38,283 bases of DNA, taken from NCBI RefSeq assembly GCF_007096385.1, contig NZ_VJWL01000001.1:994905-1033187 (forward strand), read 5' to 3'. Below, one piece after another: positions 27,566-35,271 of the stretch. Under the pieces are notes generated by a model. That model did no database searches, was not told the origin of the DNA, and worked only from the letters and a program-made list of their open reading frames with translations. Made by a program: the position numbers and the translations under genes. Source of the DNA: Aliidiomarina halalkaliphila (lineage in GTDB: Bacteria; Pseudomonadota; Gammaproteobacteria; Enterobacterales; Alteromonadaceae). The first letter of the stretch is position 1. Every line of letters begins with the position of its first letter.

Positions 27566-28225
27566 CTAGGCCTCGTCGTTATTCACAGGCACCGCAATAG
27601 GTCGGCGGCGCCGCAGTAATGCAAAGGCGACTAAAATCCCCGCGAGGAACGCCATCACCAGCATCAACAACTGATTCTGCAGCGACGCCCGATGATACGG
27701 ACGTGATTGCGCAGTAATGCGATCATAATCGAAGGTAATGCGCACAAAGCCAAGTAACTGAGCACCGGCCCCATCGTGATCCATCACCGTCGCCACCATA
27801 GGCACCGCCCATAGCGTATCGGGCAAACTCAACAGGTACTGATGTATGGGTAAATCATGACCCGCACGCACAACCGAGCGGCCCAGCTCGTCTTGCACAC
27901 TCACCTCAAGAATCGATTCTTGCCCCTGCAAATGATGGGCTAAGCTACGCAAGCCTTCGTAGTTGTCTTCCAAAAACCAGATGCGGGCTTCATGTTCTGC
28001 TTGCGACAAAATAAGCCGGGCGAGGTTTTCCGTGTGGGCCGCAAGAACGCGATCACCTTCATCACGACTTTGCCAATAGGCGGTCGCAATATTGGTAATA
28101 ATAAGCACAGCTAAAAAGCCGAGAATGCCACGACGATACCAGCGCTCGCCGCGCACCAACCATGGCCGTTTTTCAGACGGTTGATCAGACACTCGATTTT
28201 TTAAGCTAGACTGGGGTATATTCAT
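27566..28225 (-). CDS. ytjB: Smp/YtjB family membrane protein
   Basis: A 219-residue inner-membrane protein with a cytoplasmic basic N-terminus, one helix near residues 34-52, a periplasmic domain of ~135 residues, a second helix near 187-208 (LLMLVMAFLAGILVAFALL) and a basic tail RRRRP. It resembles the Smp/YtjB family, which also lies divergent from serB in E. coli; the same arrangement here (80-bp shared gap) supports the call. The layout is like a sensor without a signalling output domain. Function is unknown. Confidence 0.82.
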   Translation of the reverse strand: MNIPQSSLKNRVSDQPSEKRPWLVRGERWYRRGILGFLAVLIITNIATAYWQSRDEGDRVLAAHTENLARLILSQAEHEARIWFLEDNYEGLRSLAHHLQGQESILEVSVQDELGRSVVRAGHDLPIHQYLLSLPDTLWAVPMVATVMDHDGAGAQLLGFVRITFDYDRITAQSRPYHRASLQNQLLMLVMAFLAGILVAFALLRRRRPIAVPVNNDEA

Positions 28226-28305
28226 AGCGGCAACTTTAGCTTAGCGCGCGTCTGCAAGCAATAATATCCTCCGCAGCGCGGACGCTTTTACATAGGAATC
28301 ATGGA

Positions 28306-28953
28306 ATGCACGCATTGCCCGATATCCACAAACCTGGCCTGGTTGTTTTCGATATGGATTCCACCCTGATTCAACTGGAAAGTATTGATGCAATTGCCGC
28401 TGCCGCAGGATTTGGCGACAAAGTCGCCGCGGTCACCGAAGCAGCGATGCGAGGAGAAATGGATTTCGTAGAGGCATTACACCAGCGCGTAAAATTTCTG
28501 GCCGGGGTAAAGGAATCCCTCATTTGGGATATGGCCGATAACCTACCTTATAGCGACGGTGCCGACGAATTAATGGCGTTTTTTAAGAAACACCGTTGGC
28601 GCACCGCCATTGTCAGCGGCGGATTTACTTGGTTTGCCGATAGCGCTAGCATGCGCTTTGGCGTCGATTTCGTGGCCTGCAATGTATTGGAAGTGAAGAA
28701 TGGCGAGCTTACTGGGCGCTTGTTGGGCCCGATTATCGATGGCCAAGCCAAAGCCAATGCGTTAGAAGCCCTTAAACAGCAATACGGCATTCCCCGCGCG
28801 CAAACCATCGCTGTGGGCGACGGTGCCAACGATATTCCCATGCTCGAAGCTGCAGGCCTCGGTGTCGCCTTTAACGCCAAGCCCGCCCTGCGCGAAGTAG
28901 CCGACATCTGCATCGAAGGCACCCTCGCCGGCCTCATCGACATCCTCAAGTAA
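28306..28953 (+). CDS. serB: Phosphoserine phosphatase
   Basis: A 215-residue HAD-superfamily phosphatase, the last step of serine synthesis. The nucleophile motif is DMDST (Asp16, Asp18); motif II is SGGFTWF and motif III GDGANDIPML. It lacks the N-terminal ACT-like domain of E. coli SerB (322 aa), as in several marine relatives. The ATG has AGGAATC in front. A palindrome of the CCAACGC type starts at its stop codon. Confidence 0.95.
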   Translation: MHALPDIHKPGLVVFDMDSTLIQLESIDAIAAAAGFGDKVAAVTEAAMRGEMDFVEALHQRVKFLAGVKESLIWDMADNLPYSDGADELMAFFKKHRWRTAIVSGGFTWFADSASMRFGVDFVACNVLEVKNGELTGRLLGPIIDGQAKANALEALKQQYGIPRAQTIAVGDGANDIPMLEAAGLGVAFNAKPALREVADICIEGTLAGLIDILK

Positions 28954-28970
28954 CCAACGCACCGCGTTGG
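28954..28970. repeat. CCAACGC-type palindrome
   Basis: CCAACGCACCGCGTTGG directly follows the serB stop codon. A half-site relative (CAATGCGTT) recurs 87 bp further on, before the second unit of the array there. Confidence 0.9.
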
Positions 28971-28995
28971 CCCACCCACGAAGATGCCCCAAAAC

Positions 28996-29116
28996 AACAG
29001 TTTCGCCCCAGGGGTGAAACTGTTAAAACTCAACCTCAACAATGCGTTACGAGATATTCCCCACCCACGGAGATCCCCCAAAACAACAGTTTCACCCCTG
29101 GGGCGAAACTGTTGTT
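28996..29116. repeat. CCCCWGGGG palindrome pair
   Basis: The cores lie at 29006-29014 (centre A) and 29095-29103 (centre T), 89 bp apart. Both are near-perfect 29-31 bp palindromes (AACAGTTTCR...YGAAACTGTT). The ~30 bp before each unit is also shared (CCCACCCACGRAGAT followed by CCCCAAAACAACAG). The pair lies between convergent serB and btuD. Confidence 0.92.
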
Positions 29117-29144
29117 GTCGGAGCTTAGGAATGTAATCCGTCGG

Positions 29145-29996
29145 CTACTGATGACTCAGAGGTATGTTCACCCCGAACACATCGGCGATAAACTGAGGCG
29201 TCAGTATCTCTCGGCTGTTACCTTGCGCGACTATCTCGGAGCCCTTTTCTGAAGTAACAATTTCGGAGCCCTTTTCTGAAGTAACAACCTCGGAGCCCTT
29301 ATCCCGTGTAGCAAACTTGGTACCGTGAGCGTGAGCGACAAGCTCGGCGCTATTATCTTGAATGACGGGTTCCATACTCGCCCTGCGCGTTGCCAGCACC
29401 AGCACATGATCACACCATTGCCGAGCGGCAACGAGATCATGCATCACCACTAACACCGTAGCACCGGACTGGGCGTGCCCATGCAACAACTGCATCACTT
29501 GTTCTTGATGGCGCGGATCCAGCCCGGCAGTGGGTTCGTCCGCCAATAACAACTTCGGCGCACCCACCAGTACTCGCGCCAACAACACCCGCTGTAATTC
29601 CCCAGCAGACAACTCTGTTACCTTGCGTTTTGCCAAGTGCAAACAATCGGTGCGGGCCATGGCGTCGGTTACCGCCTGCTCGGAATGCTTCACCCGCGCT
29701 AACTTCACCACATCTTCCACCCACATCGACCACGCCGGCACCACACCTTGACCTAAATACCCCAAGGTTCGCGCCCGCTGCTCCGGCGACCACTGGTGTA
29801 CCGCCGTCCCCTGCCAACGAATTTGCCCCTGTTGCACCGGCTCAATACCCGCAATCAGCTTTAATAACGTACTCTTTCCAGAGCCGTTTTCTCCAAGAAT
29901 TCCAATCAACTGCCCCTGGGGTAATTGCGTCGATAACCCGTCAAATAGCGGCGCGTCATCATAGCGAAAGCTCACCTGATTCAGTTGCAAACTCAT
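29145..29996 (-). CDS. btuD: ABC importer ATPase, BtuD/FhuC type
   Basis: A 283-residue ATPase. Walker A is GENGSGKST (residues 35-43), the signature LSAGELQRV, Walker B LLLADEPTAGLD and the switch histidine in VVMHDL. It powers the membrane protein at 29993-30967 and overlaps it by 4 nt. The protein is ~35 residues longer than E. coli BtuD because of a repetitive insert (residues ~212-255) made of 9-residue repeats (KGSEIVTSE), placed just before the usual C-terminal EILTPQFIADVFGV. Substrate by synteny and btuB nearby is cobalamin; iron chelates are the alternative. Confidence 0.85.
   Translation of the reverse strand: MSLQLNQVSFRYDDAPLFDGLSTQLPQGQLIGILGENGSGKSTLLKLIAGIEPVQQGQIRWQGTAVHQWSPEQRARTLGYLGQGVVPAWSMWVEDVVKLARVKHSEQAVTDAMARTDCLHLAKRKVTELSAGELQRVLLARVLVGAPKLLLADEPTAGLDPRHQEQVMQLLHGHAQSGATVLVVMHDLVAARQWCDHVLVLATRRASMEPVIQDNSAELVAHAHGTKFATRDKGSEVVTSEKGSEIVTSEKGSEIVAQGNSREILTPQFIADVFGVNIPLSHQ
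29236..29310 (-). repeat. In-frame 27-bp tandem repeat inside btuD
   Basis: A 27-bp unit (TCGGAGCCCTTTTCTGAAGT plus 7 bp on the plus strand) starts at 29236, 29263 and 29290; the first two are almost identical and the third is partial. The period of nine codons keeps the frame. It encodes the KGSEIVTSE repeats of the btuD insert. Confidence 0.9.
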
Positions 29997-30967
29997 AAGC
30001 GATACCCCCGCTTGGCCCGCAGGAGTAAGAAGAGGAAGAACGGGCCACCGACAAAGGCCGTCATCACACCCACTTGCAGCTCACGAGTCGTCGGCAAAAT
30101 TTGCACCAACATATCCATCCACAGCACAAACAAAGCAGCGCCTAACATGGAACTCAATAGTAACTGGCGCGGGTTTCCGCGCACTAAGGGGCGCAGCAAG
30201 TGCGGAACAATAAGGCCCACAAAGCCAATCACGCCGGTCACGGCCACTGCACCACCCACCACGATCGCGGTTCCAAGGAGAATCCAAAACCGCTCTCTGA
30301 CCACGGTAAAACCCATGGATGCGGCGGTTTCTTCGCCGAGGGTTAGGCCTTCTAGAAATCGCCCCGAGCGCAACAACAAAAATGCCCCGGGAATAAGGGT
30401 CGCAAGCGCCAGACCAACCTGGCTCATATCGCGATAGGCAAAAGACCCCAGCAACCAAAAGTTAATTTCCTGCAAGGCAAAGGGGCTCGGCGCCATACTC
30501 AGTGCCAGCGCTATCAGCGCAGAAAGGAACGCCGACACCGCAACCCCAGCAAGAATCAGCGCCGTAATACTGGCGCGTAACCCTGCAATGGTCACCACCA
30601 CAAATAGCGCCAACGCGCTGCCCAGCATGGCGCTCATCGGTAGAAACAGGCTATGCCATCCGATCCAACCAAAATAGAGCACCACCACCGCCGCTAAGGC
30701 AGCCCCAGACGACACCCCAAGTATTCCTGGCTCCGCCAAGGGATTTCGCAATAAGCCTTGCATGGCCGCGCCTGCCAAGCCCAGTGCCGCGCCCACGAAA
30801 ATTGCCAATAGCACGCGGGGTAAACGAATTTCCAAGAGGATTTGTTGCGCTACCGGGTCGTCGCCACGTAGAGCATCGACCAACGAAATCGGCATACTGC
30901 CCAACTGCAACGCTACGATGGCACTAAGGAGAATGAGCAGGGCAAAGATCCAACGATGGCGAATCAT
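29993..30967 (-). CDS. btuC: ABC importer permease, BtuC/FecCD family
   Basis: A 324-residue membrane protein with about ten hydrophobic helices, of the FecCD/BtuC family. Family landmarks are RLPRVLLAIFVGAALGLAGAAMQ (quoted here in part: RLPRVLLA, GAAMQGLLRNPLAEPGILG), the coupling-helix region LGEETAASMG and GFVGLIVPHLLR. It forms the dimeric channel for a vitamin B12 or siderophore/haem complex. Both ends overlap their neighbours by 4 nt (ATGA), so btuF-btuC-btuD is one tightly coupled operon. Confidence 0.88.
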   Translation of the reverse strand: MIRHRWIFALLILLSAIVALQLGSMPISLVDALRGDDPVAQQILLEIRLPRVLLAIFVGAALGLAGAAMQGLLRNPLAEPGILGVSSGAALAAVVVLYFGWIGWHSLFLPMSAMLGSALALFVVVTIAGLRASITALILAGVAVSAFLSALIALALSMAPSPFALQEINFWLLGSFAYRDMSQVGLALATLIPGAFLLLRSGRFLEGLTLGEETAASMGFTVVRERFWILLGTAIVVGGAVAVTGVIGFVGLIVPHLLRPLVRGNPRQLLLSSMLGAALFVLWMDMLVQILPTTRELQVGVMTAFVGGPFFLFLLLRAKRGYRL

Positions 30968-31926
30968 AAAGTGGCCTCGCGCAACCGATTGAGAACGTCA
31001 GGCAGCTGTTGGGCCATGCAGCCACTCAAGGCGCGGGGCAGTTGCACCACTTGCACTTGTTCGTGGGCGATATAACGCTGAAAACTCGGGTGACGCAGAT
31101 TTACATGTGCCAAGTCGGGGCTGCTTTGTTCAGCCACTTCCATCACCACAATGTCTGGCTGCCACAACAATAAATGCTCCAACGACACACTAACCAAACC
31201 GCTCCCCTGCTGTGCCGCGAGGTTGGTCCAGCCTAAGTGCTCCGTAACATCATGCCAAAGGGTGTCGGTGCCGAAGCTCCACTGATTCGCTAGGTAAAAA
31301 AGTGCGGTGGGTTTTGAATTTGGGCCGCTGAGATCTGCCGCTCCTGAAGGGCTGAGGGCTTTTTCTGAGCTGAGGGCTCCGTCTGCCATAAAGGTGTCGT
31401 TCACGAGTGGAGCGCCTACATCACTGGGCTCTCTTAACTCTACATCGAAACCCGCGTGATTGTTTGCAGAAAACGCGTCATCACCACCTGAGGTTATCCC
31501 TTCACGGTCATCAGCGCCTAAATGTGCTGTCACCAACTCATGAAGCGCGAAAGCCACTTCCGCGGCCTGACCAACACTATTAGGTTCTTCGAGCACAACC
31601 ACTTCTAGATGCGCTTGTTCAAAAGCGCGCAGTCGGTAGTGCGCGGTGAATGGCGTTGCTAGCACAAGATCAGGGGCAAACTGTAAAATAGGTTCAAAGC
31701 GCGCGCCGTGGTCTCGGCTTGGATAGAGCGTGATTACGCCTTGGTCTGCATAGGGCTGCAATTGATCATCGAGGCAATAATTCAACGACACCACCCGCAA
31801 TGGCGTCACACTGGTGTTCGCAGCAGCGGCAAAAACAGGTAGAGTAGCCAAGAGCACAAGGCCAGCGTGAAACCTGAGCCTGCGCCAAGATCGGCAAAAA
31901 CCTTGTTGAACGTGGGTTCCCCTCAC
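30964..31926 (-). CDS. btuF: ABC importer substrate-binding protein, BtuF-like
   Basis: A 320-residue periplasmic binding protein with a signal peptide (residues ~1-36, RRLRF then a hydrophobic core ending AAA). The lobe-one start RVVSLNYCLDDQL, FAPDLVLA and, in lobe two, LLWQPDIVVME are typical of cluster III binding proteins for B12, haem or siderophores. A polar, repetitive linker of about 65 residues (roughly 138-205, including ALSSEKALSPSG) separates the lobes where normal proteins have one helix. The start is a GTG with AAGGGAAG 6 nt upstream. No riboswitch fits in the ~90 bp before radA. The symbol rests on operon context and is tentative. Confidence 0.75.
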   Translation of the reverse strand: MRGTHVQQGFCRSWRRLRFHAGLVLLATLPVFAAAANTSVTPLRVVSLNYCLDDQLQPYADQGVITLYPSRDHGARFEPILQFAPDLVLATPFTAHYRLRAFEQAHLEVVVLEEPNSVGQAAEVAFALHELVTAHLGADDREGITSGGDDAFSANNHAGFDVELREPSDVGAPLVNDTFMADGALSSEKALSPSGAADLSGPNSKPTALFYLANQWSFGTDTLWHDVTEHLGWTNLAAQQGSGLVSVSLEHLLLWQPDIVVMEVAEQSSPDLAHVNLRHPSFQRYIAHEQVQVVQLPRALSGCMAQQLPDVLNRLREATL

Positions 31927-32013
31927 CGCGTGCTTCCCTTATTATTTTATTAAATGGTGGACTCAACAGAGTTCGCGGAAAACCACAATCGCTACACCGG
32001 AGAGCCCGTACAC

Positions 32014-33390
32014 ATGGCCAAAGTAAAACAAAAAACTGCCTACGTCTGCACCGAATGTGGCGCCGATTATCCCCGTTGGCAGGGACAATGCTCTGAGTGT
32101 AACGCATGGAATACCATTAGCGAAGTGCGCTTAGGCGCCGCAACACCTCGCCATGCGCAAAGTGGCGGCCGTACCGGCTTTGCTGGGCTCACCGAAGCCA
32201 AGGTACAAACCTTAAGCGATGTCGATCTCGCCCAAGTACCGCGGTTTTCCAGTACCTTTCAAGAGTTCGACCGCGTTCTCGGCGGCGGCATCGTGCCTGG
32301 CTCCGCCATTCTTATCGGCGGCTCTCCAGGTGCGGGGAAGAGTACCTTATTGCTGCAAACCATGTGTAAATTGGCCCAGCACATGCCTGCCCTGTACGTG
32401 ACAGGTGAGGAATCGTTGCAGCAAGTTGCGATGCGCGCCCAGCGCTTAAACCTACCCACCGACAAACTGCGCATGTTGGCAGAAACCTCCGTAGAAACCA
32501 TTTGCCAAATTGCCGACCAAGAAAAACCGAAAATTATGGTCATCGACTCCATTCAGGTGATGCATTTGAGTGATATTCAGTCGGCCCCGGGCAGTGTGTC
32601 GCAAGTGCGTGAAACCGCGGCCTACCTCACCCGCTACGCCAAGCAAAACAACGTGGCCATCATTATGGTGGGGCATGTCACCAAAGACGGATCCCTAGCC
32701 GGCCCGAAAGTACTCGAGCATTGCATCGATTGTTCGGTCATTCTCGATGGCGACAGCGACTCCCGTTACCGTACTTTGCGTGGCACCAAAAACCGTTTCG
32801 GCGCGGTGAATGAACTCGGTGTGTTCGCCATGATGGGCGACGGCCTAAAGGAAGTGAAAAACCCCTCCGCCATTTTCTTGAGCCGCGGCGACGAACAAGG
32901 CACTGGCTCAGTAGTACTCACATTATGGGAAGGGACGCGCCCACTGCTAGTAGAGATTCAAGCCTTGGTCGACCATTCTCAGCTCGCCAACCCTCGTCGA
33001 GTAGCCGTAGGCACCGAACAAAACCGCTTGGCATTGCTGCTCGCAGTACTGCACCGCCACGGCGGCCTGATGCTTGGCGATCAAGATGTGTTTGTAAACG
33101 TTGTGGGCGGCGTGCGGGTGACCGAAACCAGCGCCGATTTAGCACTGTTGTTGGCGATTGTGTCGAGCTTTAAAGATCAGCCCTTGCCGCAAGAATTGAT
33201 TGTCTTTGGTGAAGTGGGGCTATCCGGTGAGATTCGCCCCGTGCCCAACGGCAGCGAGCGCATCAACGAAGCCGCAAAACACGGCTTCAAACGCGCCATC
33301 GTGCCCATCGCCAACGTTCCCAAAACCCCACCGAACGGCATGACCATCCAAGGCGTCAAAAACATCGCCGAAGCCCTCGAGTTGCTGTAG
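32014..33390 (+). CDS. radA: DNA repair protein RadA
   Basis: A 458-residue RadA (E. coli 460). An N-terminal zinc finger uses Cys12, Cys15, Cys26 and Cys29. The RecA-like ATPase has Walker A GGSPGAGKST (102-111) and the RadA-specific KNRFG motif. A Lon-protease-like domain fills the C-terminus. RadA extends D-loops during recombination and helps resolve branched DNA. I chose the ATG at 32014 (MAKVKQK), the family start, over one 20 codons upstream. A CCAACGC palindrome begins at the base after its stop. Confidence 0.96.
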   Translation: MAKVKQKTAYVCTECGADYPRWQGQCSECNAWNTISEVRLGAATPRHAQSGGRTGFAGLTEAKVQTLSDVDLAQVPRFSSTFQEFDRVLGGGIVPGSAILIGGSPGAGKSTLLLQTMCKLAQHMPALYVTGEESLQQVAMRAQRLNLPTDKLRMLAETSVETICQIADQEKPKIMVIDSIQVMHLSDIQSAPGSVSQVRETAAYLTRYAKQNNVAIIMVGHVTKDGSLAGPKVLEHCIDCSVILDGDSDSRYRTLRGTKNRFGAVNELGVFAMMGDGLKEVKNPSAIFLSRGDEQGTGSVVLTLWEGTRPLLVEIQALVDHSQLANPRRVAVGTEQNRLALLLAVLHRHGGLMLGDQDVFVNVVGGVRVTETSADLALLLAIVSSFKDQPLPQELIVFGEVGLSGEIRPVPNGSERINEAAKHGFKRAIVPIANVPKTPPNGMTIQGVKNIAEALELL

Positions 33391-33407
33391 CCAACGCAGT
33401 GCGTTGC
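33391..33407. repeat. CCAACGC-type palindrome
   Basis: CCAACGCAGTGCGTTGC directly follows the radA stop codon, just as the copy at 28954 follows serB. Confidence 0.88.
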
Positions 33408-33425
33408 CCCGCACAGTACTGCTTA

Positions 33426-33530
33426 AACAGAATTCCACCCCTGGGGTGGAATTCGTGTTTTCGGCTGTTTTCGATTTCACCGAAATCGCTGTGTGGTGAG
33501 GGCTACAGAGTTTCACCCCTGGGGTGGAAC
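33426..33530. repeat. CCCCWGGGG palindrome pair
   Basis: The cores lie at 33438-33446 and 33516-33524, 78 bp apart, both with centre T. The first is a perfect 25-bp palindrome (33430-33454) with arms GAATTCCACCCC. The pair lies between convergent radA and prfC, with T-rich sequence after each unit, so termination is a plausible function. Confidence 0.92.
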
Positions 33531-33573
33531 TCGTGTTTTAAGCGGGTTACTTTGTTACCTAAGGTGGCGTTTT

Positions 33574-35157
33574 CTATACCTCGCGGGTGTGGCGGAAGCT
33601 CACATCGGGGAAGCGCTCAGTAGTGAGCGATAGGTTCGCCATGGTAGGGGCAATATAAGCGAGGTTATCGCCGCCATCCAGGGCCAAATTGTGGTCGTTT
33701 TTGCGCTGGAATTCTTCGAATTTCTTGGCATCGTCGCTATAGACCCAGCGGGCCGTGGCCACTTGGATATTCTCGTACATAGCATCCACTTTGTATTCTG
33801 AACGCAAGCGATGCACCACCACGTCGAACTGCAGCACACCCACCGCGCCCACAATCAAATCGTTGGAAGCTAGCGGACGGAACACCTGCACAGCACCTTC
33901 TTCTGAAAGCTGAACCAAACCTTTCAACAGTTGCTTCTGCTTCAGTGGATCTTTTAAACGAATCCGTCTGAATAACTCCGGGGCAAAGTTAGGGATACCA
34001 GTAAACTTAAACGAATCACCCCAGGTGAACGTATCACCAATCTGAATCGTGCCGTGGTTGTGCAAACCAATAATGTCACCCGGCCACGCCTCATCCACAT
34101 GCTCACGATCACCCGCTACGAAGGTAAGCGCATCAGCGATGCGCACATCTTTGCCGGTACGCGCGTGCTTCATTTTCATGCCCTGATGATAACGGCCCGA
34201 CACGATCCGCATAAAGGCCACGCGGTCGCGGTGTTTTGGGTCCATATTGGCTTGAATCTTAAACACAAAGCCAGAAAACCGATCGTCGTCACTGTGTATC
34301 ATCTCGCCTTGATCTGTTTCCCGGCCTTGCGGTGTTGGAGCCCAATCCACCAGCCCATCGAGCATGTGATCCACGCCGAAGTTACCCAAGGCTGTACCAA
34401 AGAACACCGGCGTTAACTCGCCTTCCAAAAACAGTTCCAAATCAAACTCGTGCGACGCGCCCTTCACCAGCTCAATTTGCTCACGCAATTCTTCGGCATA
34501 CACACCCACGCGCTTATCAAGCTCCGGATTATCCAAGCCTTTTACCACATCCAACTCTTGAATACGGTGGCCTTGGCCGGTTTTATAGAAAATCGTTTCG
34601 TCACGGTAGAGGTGATACACACCCTTAAAATTCTTGCCCTGCCCAATCGGCCACGTAATAGGCGCGCACATAATTTTCAGCACGTCTTCCACTTCATCGA
34701 GCAGCTCCAAAGGATCACGAATATCGCGATCGAGCTTGTTCATAAAAGTCAGAATTGGCGTATCCCGCAAGCGCGTCACTTCCATCAACTTGATGGTGCG
34801 ATCCTCAACACCTTTCGCGGCATCAATGACCATTAAGCATGAGTCTACTGCCGTAAGCGTACGATAGGTATCTTCCGAGAAATCCTCATGACCAGGGGTA
34901 TCGAGCAAGTTCACCAACGACTGGCGATACGGAAACTGCATCACAGAGGTGGTCACCGAGATGCCCCGCTCTTTTTCCATTTCCATCCAGTCTGATTTCG
35001 CATGTTGACCCGATTTCTTGCCCTTCACGGTGCCCGCTTTTTGCAGCTTTTGCCCGTGCAGAAGAACCTTTTCGGTAATCGTAGTTTTACCCGCATCCGG
35101 ATGCGAGATAATTGCGAACGTGCGACGCTTTGCCACTTCTTGTTGTAACTTGCTCAT
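33574..35157 (-). CDS. prfC: Peptide chain release factor 3
   Basis: A 527-residue translational GTPase (E. coli RF3 529). The G1 motif [10 protein letters not shown]3 [14 protein letters not shown] and G4 MNKLDRD are intact. It recycles RF1/RF2 from the ribosome after termination. I chose the ATG at 35157 ([16 protein letters not shown]), which matches the family start; a GTG five codons upstream is the alternative. It is a single-gene unit on the minus strand, convergent with radA. Confidence 0.97.
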   Translation of the reverse strand: MSKLQQEVAKRRTFAIISHPDAGKTTITEKVLLHGQKLQKAGTVKGKKSGQHAKSDWMEMEKERGISVTTSVMQFPYRQSLVNLLDTPGHEDFSEDTYRTLTAVDSCLMVIDAAKGVEDRTIKLMEVTRLRDTPILTFMNKLDRDIRDPLELLDEVEDVLKIMCAPITWPIGQGKNFKGVYHLYRDETIFYKTGQGHRIQELDVVKGLDNPELDKRVGVYAEELREQIELVKGASHEFDLELFLEGELTPVFFGTALGNFGVDHMLDGLVDWAPTPQGRETDQGEMIHSDDDRFSGFVFKIQANMDPKHRDRVAFMRIVSGRYHQGMKMKHARTGKDVRIADALTFVAGDREHVDEAWPGDIIGLHNHGTIQIGDTFTWGDSFKFTGIPNFAPELFRRIRLKDPLKQKQLLKGLVQLSEEGAVQVFRPLASNDLIVGAVGVLQFDVVVHRLRSEYKVDAMYENIQVATARWVYSDDAKKFEEFQRKNDHNLALDGGDNLAYIAPTMANLSLTTERFPDVSFRHTREV

Positions 35158-35225
35158 GCCTAGCCACTTCACTCATAGAAAAATCGGCGCAATTGTATCA
35201 GTTAGCGCGCAGCTTGACACCCCAA

Positions 35226-35256
35226 ATAGAAAGGGGAGCCCCAGGGCTCCCCTTGC
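35226..35256 (-). terminator. Intrinsic terminator after the second receptor
   Basis: The 10-bp stem AAGGGGAGCC (35231-35240) pairs with GGCTCCCCTT (35245-35254) around CCAG. On the minus strand it is followed by TTTCTATTT. It separates the receptor from prfC. Confidence 0.85.
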
Positions 35257-35271
35257 ATTATCCACCGTTAC

